Positions 24,012-31,644 of a stretch of 64,000 nt of DNA are shown piece after piece. Each line of letters starts with the position of its first letter. Within the stretch, counting starts at the first letter, position 1. Under the pieces are notes generated by a model. That model had not been told where the DNA came from and ran no database searches. It was given only the letters and a program-made list of their open reading frames with translations. The translations under genes and the position numbers were made by a program. Origin of the DNA: Pseudomonas fluorescens (GTDB taxonomy: Bacteria > Pseudomonadota > Gammaproteobacteria > Pseudomonadales > Pseudomonadaceae); contig NZ_MSDF01000007.1 in assembly GCF_002022275.1 (NCBI RefSeq), positions 208,479 through 272,478 on the forward strand, read 5' to 3'.

Positions 24012-25874
24012 ATGGAAGTCCTCCGCCCCGAAGCCCTGGAACAGATCTACGCCCACGCCAGCCGCAGCTATCCCGAGGAGTGCTGTGGTTTTGTCTTCGC
24101 CGACGGCAGTGTGTACCTGGGCAGCAATATCCAGAACGAGCTGCACCGCAAGAACCCCGAGATCTACCCGCGCAGCGCGGCCAATGGCTACACCTTTTCA
24201 GTGGCCGATACGCTGTTGATGAACAAGGCGTTTCGCAGTGACAACCCGGTGGTGGTGATCTACCACTCCCACCCGGATGTCGGTGCCTATTTCAGTGACG
24301 AAGACCAGGACAAGGCGCTGTTCCTGGGCGAGCCGATCTACCCCGTCAGCTACCTGGTGGTCGATGTTCGTCAAGGCCAGGCCCTGGGTTCAAAACTGTT
24401 CGCCTGGGACGGCAAACAGTTCGCCCTTAACCCTATCAACGACCTGCACACGGAGTTGTCCATGAACGCTGTCTCTTTCCCTGACATTCTGGTTCGCGTC
24501 GCCAAGCTGCCGGAATCGACCCTTGAGGGCACCGGATCGACATTGCGCGAAGTCATTGAAAACCTCTGTAGCAGCCACCCGCAATTGCGCCCGCACCTGT
24601 TCCACGAAAAGAACAACCAGCTCAAGGAGCATTTCCTGTTCACCGCCGAAGAAGAACTGATCGGCGCCGATGAGCCGCTACCGGAAAAAGCCAAAATTGA
24701 AGTACTGCTCGCCACCTCCGGCGGTATGGACGTGGACGCCCTGAGCAACGAGGAAGTACAACGCTACGTACGCCACATCACCCTGCCCGGCGTTGGCCGC
24801 GAAGGCCAATTGAACCTGAAGAAAGCCAAAGTGCTGATCATCGGCACCGGCGGCCTCGGCTCGCCCATCAGCCTTTACCTCGCGGCAGCCGGCATCGGCA
24901 CCCTCGGTCTGGTGGATTTTGACGTAGTGGAAAGCAGCAACCTGCAACGCCAGATCGTGCATGGCAACAGCACGCTGGGCATGCCGAAAGTCGAGTCCGC
25001 CAAGAGACGCCTGCAGGATCTGAACAGCCATATCCAGATCAATGCCCACGACACCGCCCTGAACGCCGACAACGCCCTGGAACTGGTGGGCGCCTACGAC
25101 CTGGTGATCGACGGCACCGACAATTTCGACACGCGCTACCTGGTCAACGACGCCTGCGTGCAACTCGGCAAACCGTTGGTCTACGGCGCCATCTACCGTT
25201 TCGACGGGCAAATCAGCGTCCTCAACTATAAAGGCGGGCCCTGCTACCGCTGCCTGTTCCCCTCACCACCGCCGGCTGAACTTGCACCCAACTGCAGCGC
25301 GGGCGGCGTGATCGGCGTACTGCCGGGCGTGGTCGGGATGATCCAGGCCACCGAAGCCATAAAACTGCTGATCGGCATTGGCGAACCCTTGTCCGGGCGC
25401 TTGATGCGCTTTGACGCACTGGCGATGAGGTTCAGCGAAATCCGTTTCAAACGCCGCGCCGACTGCCCTTGCTGCTCCGAGCTGCGTCACAGTGAAACCC
25501 TGGCCCCGACAGTCTGTGCAGATGCCGTCCCCAGCCAACCGTCCCTCGCCGAAGAGCGCTACATCAAGCCACGTGTACTCAAGCAAGTGCTCGACCATCA
25601 CCGCAGCGCCGACGTGCTGCTGGATGTACGCGACGCCAGCGAGCTGGAGGTGTGCAAATTGCCGGGCGTGGTGCATATCCCCCTCGCCGAGCTGGATGGG
25701 CAACTCGACCGCCTCAGCCGCGACAACACCCACTACCTGATCTGCTACGCCGGCACTCGCGCCGAGCAAGCCGCCAGCACGCTGTTGGCCGCTGGGTTTG
25801 CCAACACCAAGGTCTTGCAGGGCGGCATGAAACACTGGGTTCGCGACGTCGAACCCGACATGCCGTTGTATTGA
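24012..25874 (+). CDS. JAMM protease - ubiquitin-like carrier - E1 activating enzyme - rhodanese polyprotein
   Basis: A 620-residue four-domain protein. Residues 1-150: JAMM/MPN zinc isopeptidase (E22/E23, H85-S-H87, S95, D98). Residues 151-238: MoaD/ThiS-like beta-grasp carrier ending in diglycine G237-G238. Residues 239-500: MoeB/ThiF-type adenylating enzyme with GTGGLGSP, zinc cysteines C411/C414 and C485/C488, and candidate catalytic C428. Residues 515-620: rhodanese with active loop C578-YAGTR. The parts resemble mycobacterial Mec, CysO and MoeZ, which deliver sulfur as a carrier thiocarboxylate to CysM. Methionines sit at both joints (M151, M239), and M151 has GGAG upstream, allowing an internal start. 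A CysM-like gene follows. Confidence 0.88.
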   Translation: MEVLRPEALEQIYAHASRSYPEECCGFVFADGSVYLGSNIQNELHRKNPEIYPRSAANGYTFSVADTLLMNKAFRSDNPVVVIYHSHPDVGAYFSDEDQDKALFLGEPIYPVSYLVVDVRQGQALGSKLFAWDGKQFALNPINDLHTELSMNAVSFPDILVRVAKLPESTLEGTGSTLREVIENLCSSHPQLRPHLFHEKNNQLKEHFLFTAEEELIGADEPLPEKAKIEVLLATSGGMDVDALSNEEVQRYVRHITLPGVGREGQLNLKKAKVLIIGTGGLGSPISLYLAAAGIGTLGLVDFDVVESSNLQRQIVHGNSTLGMPKVESAKRRLQDLNSHIQINAHDTALNADNALELVGAYDLVIDGTDNFDTRYLVNDACVQLGKPLVYGAIYRFDGQISVLNYKGGPCYRCLFPSPPPAELAPNCSAGGVIGVLPGVVGMIQATEAIKLLIGIGEPLSGRLMRFDALAMRFSEIRFKRRADCPCCSELRHSETLAPTVCADAVPSQPSLAEERYIKPRVLKQVLDHHRSADVLLDVRDASELEVCKLPGVVHIPLAELDGQLDRLSRDNTHYLICYAGTRAEQAASTLLAAGFANTKVLQGGMKHWVRDVEPDMPLY

Positions 25875-25889
25875 GTCGGGGGCTGACTG

Positions 25890-26804
25890 ATGTTGCATAA
25901 CTCCATTCTCGACGTGATCGGCCAAACGCCGATCGTGCGCCTGGCGCAGTTTTCCGAAGACCTCGGCATCGAGGTCTACGCCAAGCTTGAATCCCTCAAC
26001 CCCGGCGGCAGTCACAAGGCGCGCATCGCCCTGGGCATGATCCTCGACGCCGAACGCCGGGGTGTGCTGATCCGCGATTCCGGGCAAACCATCATCGAAC
26101 CCAGCGGCGGCAACACCGGCATCGGCCTGGTGATGGCCGGCAATGTGCTGGGCTACAAAGTAGTGCTGGTGATCCCCGACAATTACAGCCCCGAGAAACA
26201 GAAACTGCTGCGCCTGTACGGCGCCAGGGTGGTGCTGTCGGACAGCCGCCTGGGCAACAATTCCCATGGCGAAAAGTGCATGGAACTGCAGCTGGAAAAC
26301 CCCAATTACGTGATGCTCAACCAGCAGCGTAACGGCGCCAACCCGCAGACCCACCGCGACACCACCGCGCCGGAAATCCTGCGCGCCTTCGGTGCGCAGC
26401 ACGTGGACTATTTCGTCAGCGGCATCGGCACGGGTGGGCATATCACCGGCATTGGCGAAACCCTGAAAGCCGCATGGCCCGCTCTGCGCGTGATGGGCGT
26501 GGAGCCGGAGGAGTGCGACCTGCTGAAAGACCGGCACGCGCCGCACCACATCCAGGGCCTGTCGATTGGCCTGATCCCGAGCATTCTCAACGTGGACGTG
26601 CTGGACGGCATGCTCAAGGTGTCCCGCCAAGCGTGCATCGACATGATGAAACGCATCATGCGCACCGACGCCATCAGCCTGGGCTTGTCATCTGCCGCCA
26701 ACATGGTCGCCATCGCTCAACTTGCCCCCGAACTGCCGCCCGAAACGGTGGTGTTGACCATGGTCTACGACAATGCTGACAGCTACCTGCCCAGTTTCGA
26801 ATAA
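25890..26804 (+). CDS. Cysteine-synthase-like PLP enzyme (CysK/CysM family)
   Basis: A 304-residue fold-type-II PLP enzyme. The probable PLP lysine is K43 in NPGGSHKARIALG; the substrate loop is EPSGGNTGIG and the phosphate loop SGIGTGGHITG. CysK/CysM enzymes replace a leaving group on O-acetyl- or O-phosphoserine with sulfide or a carrier thiocarboxylate. The lysine region (GGSHKAR) departs from the usual SVKDR, so substrate choice may differ. It starts 15 bases after the JAMM-E1 fusion gene, whose rhodanese and carrier domains are natural sulfur donors. Confidence 0.87.
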   Translation: MLHNSILDVIGQTPIVRLAQFSEDLGIEVYAKLESLNPGGSHKARIALGMILDAERRGVLIRDSGQTIIEPSGGNTGIGLVMAGNVLGYKVVLVIPDNYSPEKQKLLRLYGARVVLSDSRLGNNSHGEKCMELQLENPNYVMLNQQRNGANPQTHRDTTAPEILRAFGAQHVDYFVSGIGTGGHITGIGETLKAAWPALRVMGVEPEECDLLKDRHAPHHIQGLSIGLIPSILNVDVLDGMLKVSRQACIDMMKRIMRTDAISLGLSSAANMVAIAQLAPELPPETVVLTMVYDNADSYLPSFE

Positions 26805-26841
26805 CCGGTTTTCCCACCAACCAGATTGCGGGGGTGCCTCC

Positions 26842-27834
26842 ATGGGGGGCTTTATCGACATGCAACAGTTGCACGATGAGCTGATCACCCACCTCATCAA
26901 GACCCTGACGCCTGCGCAAATGAAGCAGCTGGAACCGCACCTGGCACCGCTGATTCAGAACGCCGCCCAAGCCGTCGCCGAAGATTTGATTGCCTATGCC
27001 TACCGCGACCCGGCATCCCGTGGCCGTGGGGAATTGATCCTCGAGTCCTACGCCTCGTTCAAGGCGGTATTGTTCTATCGCCTTGCACACCTGGTGTGGA
27101 ACTTCCCCGACCAGACCAACGGCGTGTTTTCGCGCATGGCCCTCAAGCTCAGCAACCAGGGCAAGATCCTTTCCGGCGCCGAAATTCACCCGGCGGCGCG
27201 CATCGGCCGGCGCTTTGTGCTGGACCACGGCTACGGCACGGTGATCGGCGAAACCTGCGAAATCGGCAACGACTGCTACATCCTCTGCGGCGTGACCCTC
27301 GGCGCCCGGGGCATCGCCAACAACCCGGACGGCAAGCGCCACCCGCGGCTGGGCAACAATGTCGAGGTCGGCGCCGGTGCGCGTGTGCTGGGTTACGTGC
27401 TGATCGGCGACAACGTGTTCATCAGCCCATCGTGTGTGATCACTCAAGACGTTCCGGCCGGCACAAAGGTCAAAGTGGTCAACCAGATTCAATTACAGAA
27501 AAACACCGAATCCGACCACAGCAACTACCTCGGCGCCTTTGCCCTGGATGAACGCTTGCATGTGGTCGGTGAGGTCAATGCCAGCCACAAGGTCACTGTG
27601 CTGGATGCCGACTTTCATCCCTTGCAGGGCTTGATGCTGGAACCCACGGTCAAGGAACGTCACCACCTGCAATTTCGCCTGCGGCGCCTGGAGGTCAGCG
27701 AGCACCTGCCGCGCCTGCCGCTGAACCTGAAAGTCAGCGGACCGGAATTTGAAATTACCCTGCTCTCCCCCCCTGGTTTGAGTGCAATGGTGCGTCACCT
27801 GTTGCAAGCCAGCCCACTGATTGTCGGAGGTTGA
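26842..27834 (+). CDS. Serine O-acetyltransferase-like protein with long C-terminal extension
   Basis: A 330-residue protein. An N-terminal helical part precedes a left-handed beta-helix with hexapeptide repeats and the SAT-like histidine segment LDHGYGTVIGETCEIG, then GNNVEVGAGARVLG. CysE proteins make O-acetylserine, the substrate of the preceding enzyme. After the beta-helix there is an unusual extension of about 100 residues, ending LIVGG, in place of the short Ile-ended tail that CysE uses to dock on CysK. ATG 26842 has GGGGGTG upstream; ATG 26860 is an alternative. The codons for the terminal GG are also the ribosome-binding site of the next gene. Confidence 0.82.
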   Translation: MGGFIDMQQLHDELITHLIKTLTPAQMKQLEPHLAPLIQNAAQAVAEDLIAYAYRDPASRGRGELILESYASFKAVLFYRLAHLVWNFPDQTNGVFSRMALKLSNQGKILSGAEIHPAARIGRRFVLDHGYGTVIGETCEIGNDCYILCGVTLGARGIANNPDGKRHPRLGNNVEVGAGARVLGYVLIGDNVFISPSCVITQDVPAGTKVKVVNQIQLQKNTESDHSNYLGAFALDERLHVVGEVNASHKVTVLDADFHPLQGLMLEPTVKERHHLQFRLRRLEVSEHLPRLPLNLKVSGPEFEITLLSPPGLSAMVRHLLQASPLIVGG

Positions 27835-27836
27835 AG

Positions 27837-28568
27837 ATGTCTGTGCACACCATGGAAACCCTGGCGCTGTTTGACAGCGCGCCCTACCAGAACGCCTTCA
27901 GCGCCCGGGTGATTGCCGTCAGCGAACACGGCATCGCCCTGGAGCACACGCTGTTCTATCCCACCGGCGGCGGGCAGCCGGGTGACACCGGGCACCTCAC
28001 GCTGGCGGATGGAACGCGAGTCGAGGTGACCGGCACCGTGCGCGACCCGGTGTTGCGCTCAATCATCTGGCATCAGGTTGAACACTGCCCCGAACAATTG
28101 ACTGCCGGCGTGCAGGTGGACGCGGGCCTGGATTGGGAGCGCCGCTACCAGCACATGAAGATGCACACCTGCCTGCACTTGTTGTGCTCGATCATCGATG
28201 CACCTGTGACCGGGTGCAGCATAGGCGCCGACAAAGGCCGGCTGGATTTCGACCTGCCGGAAATGACCCTCGACAAAGACACCATCACCCGTGACCTGAA
28301 CGCCCTCATCGAACAGGCTCACGCCGTGAAAACCCTGTCGATGCCCGCTTCGGAGTATTCGACCCTGCTGCAGATCACCCGCACCCAGGCCGTCGCACCA
28401 CCGGTGATCCAGGGTTCGGTGCGGGTGATTGAAATCAGCGGAATCGACATCCAGCCCTGTGGCGGCACCCACGTGATCAACACCGAGGAAATCGGCCGGG
28501 TGTTCTGCGAGAAGATCGAGAAGAAGAGCAAGCATAACCGTCGGGTGATTCTGCGATTCGAGGGCTAG
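27837..28568 (+). CDS. AlaX-like aminoacyl-tRNA editing protein
   Basis: A 243-residue free-standing homolog of the alanyl-tRNA synthetase editing domain. The zinc motifs are intact: HTCLH (H-x3-H) and CGGTH (C-x3-H), with the family segment FYPTGGGQPGD near the N-terminus. AlaX proteins deacylate mischarged tRNA(Ala), usually Ser- or Gly-tRNA. Last gene of the operon: ATG 27837 is two bases after the preceding stop with GGAGG upstream. In this context it may protect translation from a serine- or alanine-like product of the pathway; that is inference. Confidence 0.86.
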   Translation: MSVHTMETLALFDSAPYQNAFSARVIAVSEHGIALEHTLFYPTGGGQPGDTGHLTLADGTRVEVTGTVRDPVLRSIIWHQVEHCPEQLTAGVQVDAGLDWERRYQHMKMHTCLHLLCSIIDAPVTGCSIGADKGRLDFDLPEMTLDKDTITRDLNALIEQAHAVKTLSMPASEYSTLLQITRTQAVAPPVIQGSVRVIEISGIDIQPCGGTHVINTEEIGRVFCEKIEKKSKHNRRVILRFEG

Positions 28569-28577
28569 AGAGAGCAG

Positions 28578-28616
28578 ATACGGCAAAGCGTGGGCGCGAA
28601 TGCCCACACTTGCCGG
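28578..28616. terminator. Hairpin after alaX-like gene
   Basis: GCAA-agc-GTGGGC-gcgaat-GCCCAC-ac-TTGC forms a stem-loop in the convergent gap between the alaX-like gene and the coiled-coil gene. It has no T-run, so it may be a weak or Rho-assisted terminator. Confidence 0.4.
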
Positions 28617-28630
28617 GGCGAGGCTGAGCG

Positions 28631-29488
28631 TTACTGTTTTCGCTTGTTGATTTGTGCTTTCACATCCTCAATGGACTTTTCAAGCTCTGAAATTTGAGTA
28701 TTGAATTGTGTCTTGGTGCTCGCAATCGCCTCCTCAAGCTCAGTGTTGTTGTTCCTGTAGTCATCCGCTGTCGGTGTGTTCTGCCCTGAAGACTCACTTG
28801 TAAAGGTCGACTGTTCATCTGTGTGCGGTGCCGATGTTGCTGGCTGCACAGGGTCCTGCTCATGAGAAGTGTGGGATTCAGGCTTGTTCATGGCCTTGAC
28901 TTGCTGAAGCACCTTTTCGAGCTCCTTTTTCAGCTGTGCAAATGACTCAATGATCGTGCGAATGAGGTCATTGATGTCCTGGCGCAACTCATTGTTAAGC
29001 TCGTCAGCCTCGTCAAGCTCAGGTTGCCGGGCAGGCTCAGTGGTCGGCGGCGCAGCCTTTTGCTCATTGACGCGGCTCTGTGGCTGGGTGTCAGGGGCGA
29101 TAGCGTTTTTATCGGTACCTGCGCCTGATGCATCGAGCTGCTGACTCAGCCCGGCCAGCTCTTTCTGAAGTGCTGCAATCTTCGCCTTGCACTCGGAGAG
29201 AAGCGCTTTGTACTCGCTGAGAAGCTGATTATTTTTGGTCGCCAACTCCCTCAACTCGCGCTTTGCGTCAGCCTGTTGCGACGGCGACTGATTGACGAGG
29301 TTGCCATGGCTGGAAAACTGACCGCGCTGCTCCGGGGTCATCGGGGGCTTGGGAGGTGCGGAGTTGGCGTGTGTATCTGCGCTTGCAGAGGTATCGGCGT
29401 TGTTTACCTCGGGGGAACGGGCCGGGTTTTGGCCCGCGTCATAGCTCGCGGTGTAAGGCGTTTGTGGCTGAGTGTTTACGCTGGTCAT
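28631..29488 (-). CDS. Ser/Thr/Gln-rich coiled-coil protein, candidate type III-secreted
   Basis: A 285-residue hydrophilic protein without signal peptide, membrane segment or recognised domain. The first ~70 residues are rich in Ser, Thr, Asn, Gln, Ala and Pro, with V at position 4 and no acidic residue among the first 16. Heptad-like helices lie at about 72-118, 155-200 and 248-285, separated by disordered Ser/Thr/Gln/Pro stretches. There is one cysteine (C100). The composition and AT-richer sequence differ from the neighbours. AAAGGTG precedes the ATG, and a near-consensus hrp box lies about 81 bases upstream. I recognise no homolog; a secreted helper or effector is the best guess. Confidence 0.65.
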   Translation of the reverse strand: MTSVNTQPQTPYTASYDAGQNPARSPEVNNADTSASADTHANSAPPKPPMTPEQRGQFSSHGNLVNQSPSQQADAKRELRELATKNNQLLSEYKALLSECKAKIAALQKELAGLSQQLDASGAGTDKNAIAPDTQPQSRVNEQKAAPPTTEPARQPELDEADELNNELRQDINDLIRTIIESFAQLKKELEKVLQQVKAMNKPESHTSHEQDPVQPATSAPHTDEQSTFTSESSGQNTPTADDYRNNNTELEEAIASTKTQFNTQISELEKSIEDVKAQINKRKQ

Positions 29489-29884
29489 GGGGCACCTTTC
29501 AGGCTCGGATAGTCAATTCTTGATTGGCGATAAGCGAAAGACCTGCAACGGCAAGTCATCTGGTTACCTGATTGGCATTTATCTGAAGGAGGTTCCCTGG
29601 GCGGTGGGCACATGAGTGGCCAAATGTATCGTCACCTGAAAACTGCAGGGTCTGCCGGGGGGTTCAGGGCCCAAGCCGCGTTTCGTACAGGAAACTGACA
29701 GCAAATTTATGCGCCTGTAACATTTAGAAACGTACAATTCCGCCAACAGCCCATCGCCCCCAGATGCGCTGCCCCTGACTCATGGAGAAAGAGCGCCAGC
29801 CCCTTCTCGGTGGGTGCTTGTAGAGAAGCTAAGCTCACACCCACCACGCCTTTGCGAACCTGATTGCCGCAGGACTGACTGCCT
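29489..29884. other. Intergenic region between coiled-coil gene and ABC permease
   Basis: 396 bases between divergent genes. It contains the candidate hrp box (29569-29596) and must hold the promoter of the ABC transporter operon, for which I see no clear consensus. No convincing coding frame or RNA structure was found in it. Confidence 0.5.
29569..29596 (-). promoter_or_regulatory. Candidate hrp box (HrpL-type promoter)
   Basis: On the minus strand GGAACC (29596-29591), 15 bases, then CCAATCA (29575-29569). The hrp box consensus is GGAACC-N15/16-CCACNNA, so only the fourth base of CCAC differs. It faces the coiled-coil gene starting at 29488. A secretin gene of a type III system is at the left edge of the window. 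Confidence 0.5.
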
Positions 29885-31630
29885 ATGAACAAAGTGTTTC
29901 GTGACTACCTGCCGGCGTCCACATTGCGTTTGCTGCCCAACCGCTGGGATTTGGTCGCCCTGCCCCTGGTCATCGGCTTTCTGCTGTTTTTCTCCATCAC
30001 TGCTCGGGAAACCTGGGCCCCCATCGCCACCTTGCAAAGCGAAGTAATCTCGCTGGACCCGGCCAACCTGCCGGAGTACGCGATGCGCACAACCTTGCGC
30101 ATGCTCGCAGCGATGGTTGCGGCGCTGGTCTTCACCTTTTTGTACGGCACGCTGGCCGCCAAAAGCCGGCGCGCTGAAAAGCTCTTGGTGCCGGTGCTCG
30201 ACATCCTGCAATCGGTGCCGGTGCTGGGCTACATCTCGTTTACCGTGACCTTCTTCCTGCTGCTGTTCCCCGGCCGGGTGCTGGGTGCCGAGTTCGCGGC
30301 GATCTTTGCGATCTTCACCAGCCAGGCCTGGAACATGACGTTCAGCTTCTACCAGTCGCTGCGCATGCTGCCCCACGACCTGGTGGAAGTGTCGACCAAC
30401 CTGCGGCTTTCCGGCTGGCAGAAGTTCTGGAAGCTCGATGTGCCGTTCGCCATGCCCGGGCTGGTCTGGAACATGATGATGAGCATGTCCGGCGGCTGGT
30501 TTTTCGTGGTCGCCTCCGAAGCCATTACCGTCGGCGACAAGACCATCACCCTGCCCGGCGTGGGTTCATACCTCGCCCTGGCCATCGCGCAGAAAGACCT
30601 GCACGCCGTGGGTTATGTGATCCTCGCCATGGTCGCGGTGATCCTGATGTACGACCAGTTCCTGTTCCGCCCGCTGGTGGCCTGGGCCGACAAGTTCCGT
30701 ATGGAAACCACCGCCTCACAGGGCGCAGCGCCGCAATCCTGGCTGCTGAACCTGATCCAGCGCACGCGCATCGTGCAGCGCATTCTGCGTCCGATTACCC
30801 GCGCCATCAGCCGTATCGGTAACAAACGTTTCAGCTTTGGAAGCGGTGCGTTCAGAGCGTTGCCGGCAGAAACCCCGGCAGCCTCGAAAGTGATCGATCT
30901 TGTCTGGGGCACGGTGATCGCGCTGATGGCCGCCTACGCGCTGTATCACATTGTGTTGTACGTCGGCACCGAAGTGACCTTCGCCGAAGTCGGCCATGTG
31001 TTTGTGTTGGGCCTGATCACACTGCTGCGGGTGGCCGGGCTGATCCTGATCGCTTCGCTGATCTGGGTGCCGTTGGGTGTGATGATCGGCCTGCGCCCGC
31101 GCCTGGCGGAAAAGATCCAGCCACTGGCGCAGTTTCTTGCGGCCTTCCCGGCGAACCTGCTGTTCCCGGTGTTTGTGATTGTGATCCTGCACTACAACCT
31201 CAACCCGGACATCTGGCTGAGCCCGCTGATCGTGCTGGGCACCCAGTGGTACATCCTGTTCAACGTGATCGCCGGGGCCAGCGCGTTCCCGAATGACTTC
31301 AAGGAAGCCGCCGCCAACTTCCGCATTCGCGGCTGGCTGTGGTGGCGCAAAGTGATGTTGCCGGGGATTTTCCCTTACTACGTGACCGGCGCGATTACCG
31401 CGTCGGGCGGTGCGTGGAACGCCAGCATCGTGTCCGAGTATGTGTCGTGGGGCCAGGACAACGTGGTCGCCCACGGGCTGGGCGCCTACATCGCCCAAAC
31501 CACCGCCGCCGGCGACTTCCCGAAAATCGCCCTGGGCGTGGTGGTGATGTCGATCTTTGTGGTGGCCTTCAACCGTGCGGTCTGGCGGCCGATGTACGCC
31601 ATCGCTGAAAACAAACTTCGTTTGAATTGA
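29885..31630 (+). CDS. ABC transporter permease with two fused permease domains
   Basis: A 581-residue membrane protein holding two complete binding-protein-dependent transport permease units in tandem. The first EAA-like loop lies near VEVSTNLRLSGWQKFWKLDVP and the second near FKEAAANFRIRGWLWWRKVMLP; a cytoplasmic linker (~265-340) joins them. Related systems belong to the nitrate/sulfonate/taurine class. Most of that class have two single-unit permeases and a binding protein; no binding-protein gene is nearby. The ATPase gene follows after 14 bases. Substrate is unknown. Confidence 0.85.
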   Translation: MNKVFRDYLPASTLRLLPNRWDLVALPLVIGFLLFFSITARETWAPIATLQSEVISLDPANLPEYAMRTTLRMLAAMVAALVFTFLYGTLAAKSRRAEKLLVPVLDILQSVPVLGYISFTVTFFLLLFPGRVLGAEFAAIFAIFTSQAWNMTFSFYQSLRMLPHDLVEVSTNLRLSGWQKFWKLDVPFAMPGLVWNMMMSMSGGWFFVVASEAITVGDKTITLPGVGSYLALAIAQKDLHAVGYVILAMVAVILMYDQFLFRPLVAWADKFRMETTASQGAAPQSWLLNLIQRTRIVQRILRPITRAISRIGNKRFSFGSGAFRALPAETPAASKVIDLVWGTVIALMAAYALYHIVLYVGTEVTFAEVGHVFVLGLITLLRVAGLILIASLIWVPLGVMIGLRPRLAEKIQPLAQFLAAFPANLLFPVFVIVILHYNLNPDIWLSPLIVLGTQWYILFNVIAGASAFPNDFKEAAANFRIRGWLWWRKVMLPGIFPYYVTGAITASGGAWNASIVSEYVSWGQDNVVAHGLGAYIAQTTAAGDFPKIALGVVVMSIFVVAFNRAVWRPMYAIAENKLRLN

Positions 31631-31644
31631 CGGGATTCGCCGTG

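Noticed and set aside
27540..27831. C-terminal part of the SerAT-like protein as a true ubiquitin-like domain
   Set aside because: Apart from the last two glycines I see no beta-grasp pattern, and the glycine codons serve as the next gene's Shine-Dalgarno site.
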